From contig NZ_LGLV01000014.1 of assembly GCF_001687365.1 (NCBI RefSeq), positions 1-64,000 on the forward strand: a DNA stretch of 64,000 nt, written 5' to 3'. The notes below the pieces were generated by a model, which was given only the letters and a program-made list of their open reading frames with translations, searched no databases and had not been told where the DNA came from. Position numbers and translations under genes: made by a program. Source of the stretch: Pararhizobium polonicum. GTDB lineage: Bacteria > Pseudomonadota > Alphaproteobacteria > Rhizobiales > Rhizobiaceae. Of the stretch, positions 61,774-64,000 are shown piece after piece; position 1 is the stretch's first letter, and every line of letters begins with the position of its first letter.

Positions 61774-63379
61774 GCGCTGCTTCCCTGATACCGGAAAGGG
61801 AAGGTGCACGCCTCTGGCCGGGGATCGAGGCAATCAGCTGGCGCGTATAGGCATGCTCCGGCCGATCGAAAACGCGGCCTGTCGGGCCGGACTCGACGAT
61901 GTGCCCCTTTTCGAGAACGATGACGCGGTCGCAGAGTTCGCTCACCACACCGAGATCGTGGGAGATGAACAGGAAGGAGACGCCCAGCCTGTCGCGCAGC
62001 CGGCCAAGCAGCGCGAGGATCTTGGCTTGTGTGGTGATGTCGAGGGCGGATACAGGTTCGTCCGCCACGATCAGCGACGGCTTGAGCGCTATCGCCCGGG
62101 CGATGGCGATACGTTGCCTTTGGCCGCCGGACAGTTCCGAAGGGTAACGTTGCAGGATATCGGCCGGCAGTTCCATATCGTTCACGAGGTGGCGCACCCG
62201 CTCCCGCAGGACAGCCTTGTCGCTTTCACCATAAATGATGAAGGGATCAGCGAGGATGGCCTCGATCCGGCGTCGCGGATTGAGGCTGGCATAGGGGTCC
62301 TGGAACACGACCTGAATGGCCGCGCGCAGATCCGGGGCGATCCGCAGTCCGGTTGGACCCGGCTGGGCATAAATTTTCCCCTGAAAGGAAATCATGCCCG
62401 CATCAGGACGATCGAGCCCGGCGATCAGGCGCCCGATCGTGGATTTCCCCGATCCGGATTCACCGACCAGACCGAGGATTTCGCCTTTGCCGATCGAAAA
62501 ACTGACATTGTCGAGCACCGGCCGTGTCGTGCCGAAGGAGCGGCCGAGATTGCTGACGGAAAGGAGTTCGGGGCGATGGGGCTCAGCCGAAATGCTTGCT
62601 GCCCGTTGTGGTCGCCCAAGCCGCGCGGCCCCCAGAAGCTCGCGCGTGTAGCTCTGCTGCGGGCGAAGATAGATATCGGTGGCCGGGGCCTTTTCCACGA
62701 CATAGCCGTCACGCATGACGACAACATCGTCAGCGATATCGGAGACGACAGCAAGATCGTGGCTGATGAAAATCAGCGCGGTGCCATGTCGCTCCTGCAG
62801 TTTTTTGAGAAGATCGAGGATCGCGGCCTGAACGGTGACATCCAGCGCCGTCGTCGGCTCGTCGGCGATGATCAGTGCAGGGGTCAGCGCCATGGCCATG
62901 GCAATCATGACCCGCTGTCGCATGCCGCCGGAAAGATGCCGGGGGTAGTCCTTAAGCCGCGATGTGGGGTTCCCGATACCGACATCATCGAGCAGTGCCA
63001 ACACCTGCTCCTCGCGCTGCCGGCCACCTACCCGGCGATGGGCGGTGATCGCTTCACCGATCTGCTGGCCGATCGTTTTCAGCGGATGAAGGTTGCTGAG
63101 CGGGTCCTGAAAAACGAAGCCGATTTCAGCACCGCGGATTGCGCGCAGCGCCTTGCGGGAAGCTCCCAGAATTTCCCGGCCACGGTGGAGGACGCTGCCC
63201 TCCACCGTGGCCGACTGTGGCAAAAGACCCGTCGCCCCGAGAACGCTGGCGCTCTTGCCGGAGCCGGATTCGCCGACGATAGCCAGCGTTTTACCGGCTT
63301 CGACACCGAATGAGACGCCGCGCACCGCCTGGATATCGCCGAAGCGAATCCTGAGATCGTTGACGGAGAAGACGGTCAT
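61766..63379 (-). CDS. Fused two-domain ABC ATPase for peptide/nickel-type import
   Basis: A 537-residue protein that joins the DppD-type and DppF-type ATPases. The first half (about 1-260) has GESGSGKS, LSGGMRQR and LIIADEPTTALD; the second half (about 270-530) has GESGSGKST, LSGGQRQR and LIVADEPVSALD. Both halves keep the Walker B glutamate and H-loop (FISHDL). The start MTVFSVND (ATG 63379) lies 16 bases after the binding protein stop. The fusion differs from the first system, where the two ATPases are separate genes. Confidence 0.93.
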   Translation of the reverse strand: MTVFSVNDLRIRFGDIQAVRGVSFGVEAGKTLAIVGESGSGKSASVLGATGLLPQSATVEGSVLHRGREILGASRKALRAIRGAEIGFVFQDPLSNLHPLKTIGQQIGEAITAHRRVGGRQREEQVLALLDDVGIGNPTSRLKDYPRHLSGGMRQRVMIAMAMALTPALIIADEPTTALDVTVQAAILDLLKKLQERHGTALIFISHDLAVVSDIADDVVVMRDGYVVEKAPATDIYLRPQQSYTRELLGAARLGRPQRAASISAEPHRPELLSVSNLGRSFGTTRPVLDNVSFSIGKGEILGLVGESGSGKSTIGRLIAGLDRPDAGMISFQGKIYAQPGPTGLRIAPDLRAAIQVVFQDPYASLNPRRRIEAILADPFIIYGESDKAVLRERVRHLVNDMELPADILQRYPSELSGGQRQRIAIARAIALKPSLIVADEPVSALDITTQAKILALLGRLRDRLGVSFLFISHDLGVVSELCDRVIVLEKGHIVESGPTGRVFDRPEHAYTRQLIASIPGQRRAPSLSGIREAAHV

Positions 63380-63395
63380 GTCGTCCTCCACGGGC

Positions 63396-64000
63396 TCAGT
63401 TTTTGACGGCGATATTGGTGATATCGGCCTGTACCGCCAAGGATGACCAGGCCCAATGGGTGATGCGATCCGACGTGAGCGCGATCTTGCGTTTTTCGAA
63501 CAGCGGGATCCACGGCAGGTCTGTGGAAACGAGCTTGTCCGCCTTGGCCCAGATCGGACCCGGATTGTCGGACGGGAAGGCTTCGGCAGCCAGCTTGTTG
63601 AGCTCCGGATTGCTGTAGCAAATCGAGTGGACATTACCGGTGCCGCAGGGCGAGGCGTCGGAATTCAGCCAACCGCCGAGCAGCATGCGGGTGCTTGGCC
63701 CCTGCCAGTCAGGAGAGAATTGCGAACCGAGCGAGATATCCCAGCGGCTGCTCGGATCCTGAATGAACGCATACCATTGCGTGGCCGGCACGGCGATGAG
63801 ATTGAGTTCGATGCCTGCGGCAGCGGCGTCTTCCTTCACGGTAACCGCGATGGTTTCGAACTGGGCCGTGGTGCGATAGGCAGCGTCAAGCTTCAACCCG
63901 TTCGGATAGCCGGCCTTTGCCAGGAGTGCCTTCGCTTTTTCAGGATCCCCCTTGTTGCCGTCAGTCGGATAGGGATCGAAGGGTTCGTGGCCGAGGATCG
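63396..64000 (-). CDS. ABC substrate-binding protein, family 5 (partial, N-terminus outside the window)
   Basis: The C-terminal 200 codons of a peptide-type binding protein. The frame stays open to the window end; reading inward it shows GHEPFDPYPTDGNKGDPEKAK and AKAGYPNGLKLD, then VKEDAAAAGIELNLIAV and, near the end, the PIWAKADKLVSTDLPWIPLFEKRK segment typical of SBP_bac_5. The signal peptide and start lie beyond 64000. It should supply ligand to the permeases and fused ATPase downstream. Confidence 0.9.
   Translation of the reverse strand, partial: ILGHEPFDPYPTDGNKGDPEKAKALLAKAGYPNGLKLDAAYRTTAQFETIAVTVKEDAAAAGIELNLIAVPATQWYAFIQDPSSRWDISLGSQFSPDWQGPSTRMLLGGWLNSDASPCGTGNVHSICYSNPELNKLAAEAFPSDNPGPIWAKADKLVSTDLPWIPLFEKRKIALTSDRITHWAWSSLAVQADITNIAVKN

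Overview
The window looks like a chromosomal or large-plasmid segment of an alphaproteobacterium of the order Hyphomicrobiales (Rhizobiales), probably Rhizobiaceae-like. The reasons are the high GC content, the density of ABC and tripartite solute importers each with its own GntR, DeoR, LacI, TetR or LysR regulator, an Omp25/Omp31-type porin, a rhizobial-type S21 protein and a VbhA-like small protein. I saw no rRNA or tRNA genes, no CRISPR array and no intact insertion sequence. The identification rests on protein families only.

Layout. 380-2717: an APH-fold kinase followed by a class III PLP enzyme of the ethanolamine-phosphate/phosphohydroxylysine phospho-lyase type, ended by a hairpin shared with a convergent SDR gene (2767-3540). 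3848-5425: a small ORF, an adenosylcobinamide amidohydrolase (CbiZ) and a DeoR regulator. 5560-19658: a peptide-scavenging island. A nine-gene minus-strand operon (GntR regulator, binding protein, two permeases, SDR, polysaccharide-deacetylase-like hydrolase, gamma-glutamyltransferase, two ATPases) faces a second, paralogous binding protein with an M38 dipeptidase-like amidohydrolase, and an M81 (MlrC) peptidase follows. 20232-22544: an orphan YdeP-type molybdopterin oxidoreductase. 22580-25763: gluconate permease, gluconokinase and a LacI-type repressor with two matching operators. 25928-28510: a VbhA-like small protein, ribosomal protein S21, an S1C protease homologue with no catalytic triad, and a PhzF homogue lacking the usual glutamate.

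28877-36180: a 5-oxoproline (pyroglutamate) operon with its FCD-type GntR regulator: an Nramp-fold transporter, PxpA, a DUF1445/D-glutamate-cyclase-family protein, a fused PxpB-PxpC and a biotin carboxylase-BCCP fusion. The transporter lacks the metal-binding motifs of Nramp proteins, and the carboxylase subunit sits beside a protein homologous to a carboxyltransferase. 37669-45608: FAD-linked 2-hydroxyacid dehydrogenase, DsbA-fold isomerase, a TctABC importer, a D-2-hydroxyacid dehydrogenase and, divergent, a CapA-like protein. 45712-56301: one giant gene for a 3529-residue RTX protein with an N-terminal sevenfold repeat, Ig/cadherin-like domains, twelve repeats of about 95 residues, four near-identical 120-residue repeats and a type I secretion C-terminus; no secretion apparatus is encoded nearby. 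56612-57376 is an Omp25-like porin. 57793-59786: a LysR regulator and a divergent pair of short YdcZ-type membrane proteins. 59831-64000: a second dipeptide-type ABC operon, cut by the window end inside its binding protein.

The genes work mainly in uptake and breakdown of amino-acid derivatives: imported peptides (M81, M38, gamma-glutamyltransferase), 5-oxoproline and possibly D-glutamate, hydroxyacids and gluconate. The most interesting leads are the pyroglutamate operon with its atypical transporter and biotin enzyme, the peptide island, the giant secreted protein, and the run of three adjacent proteins (VbhA-like, S1C, PhzF) that keep a family fold but lack its signature active residues.
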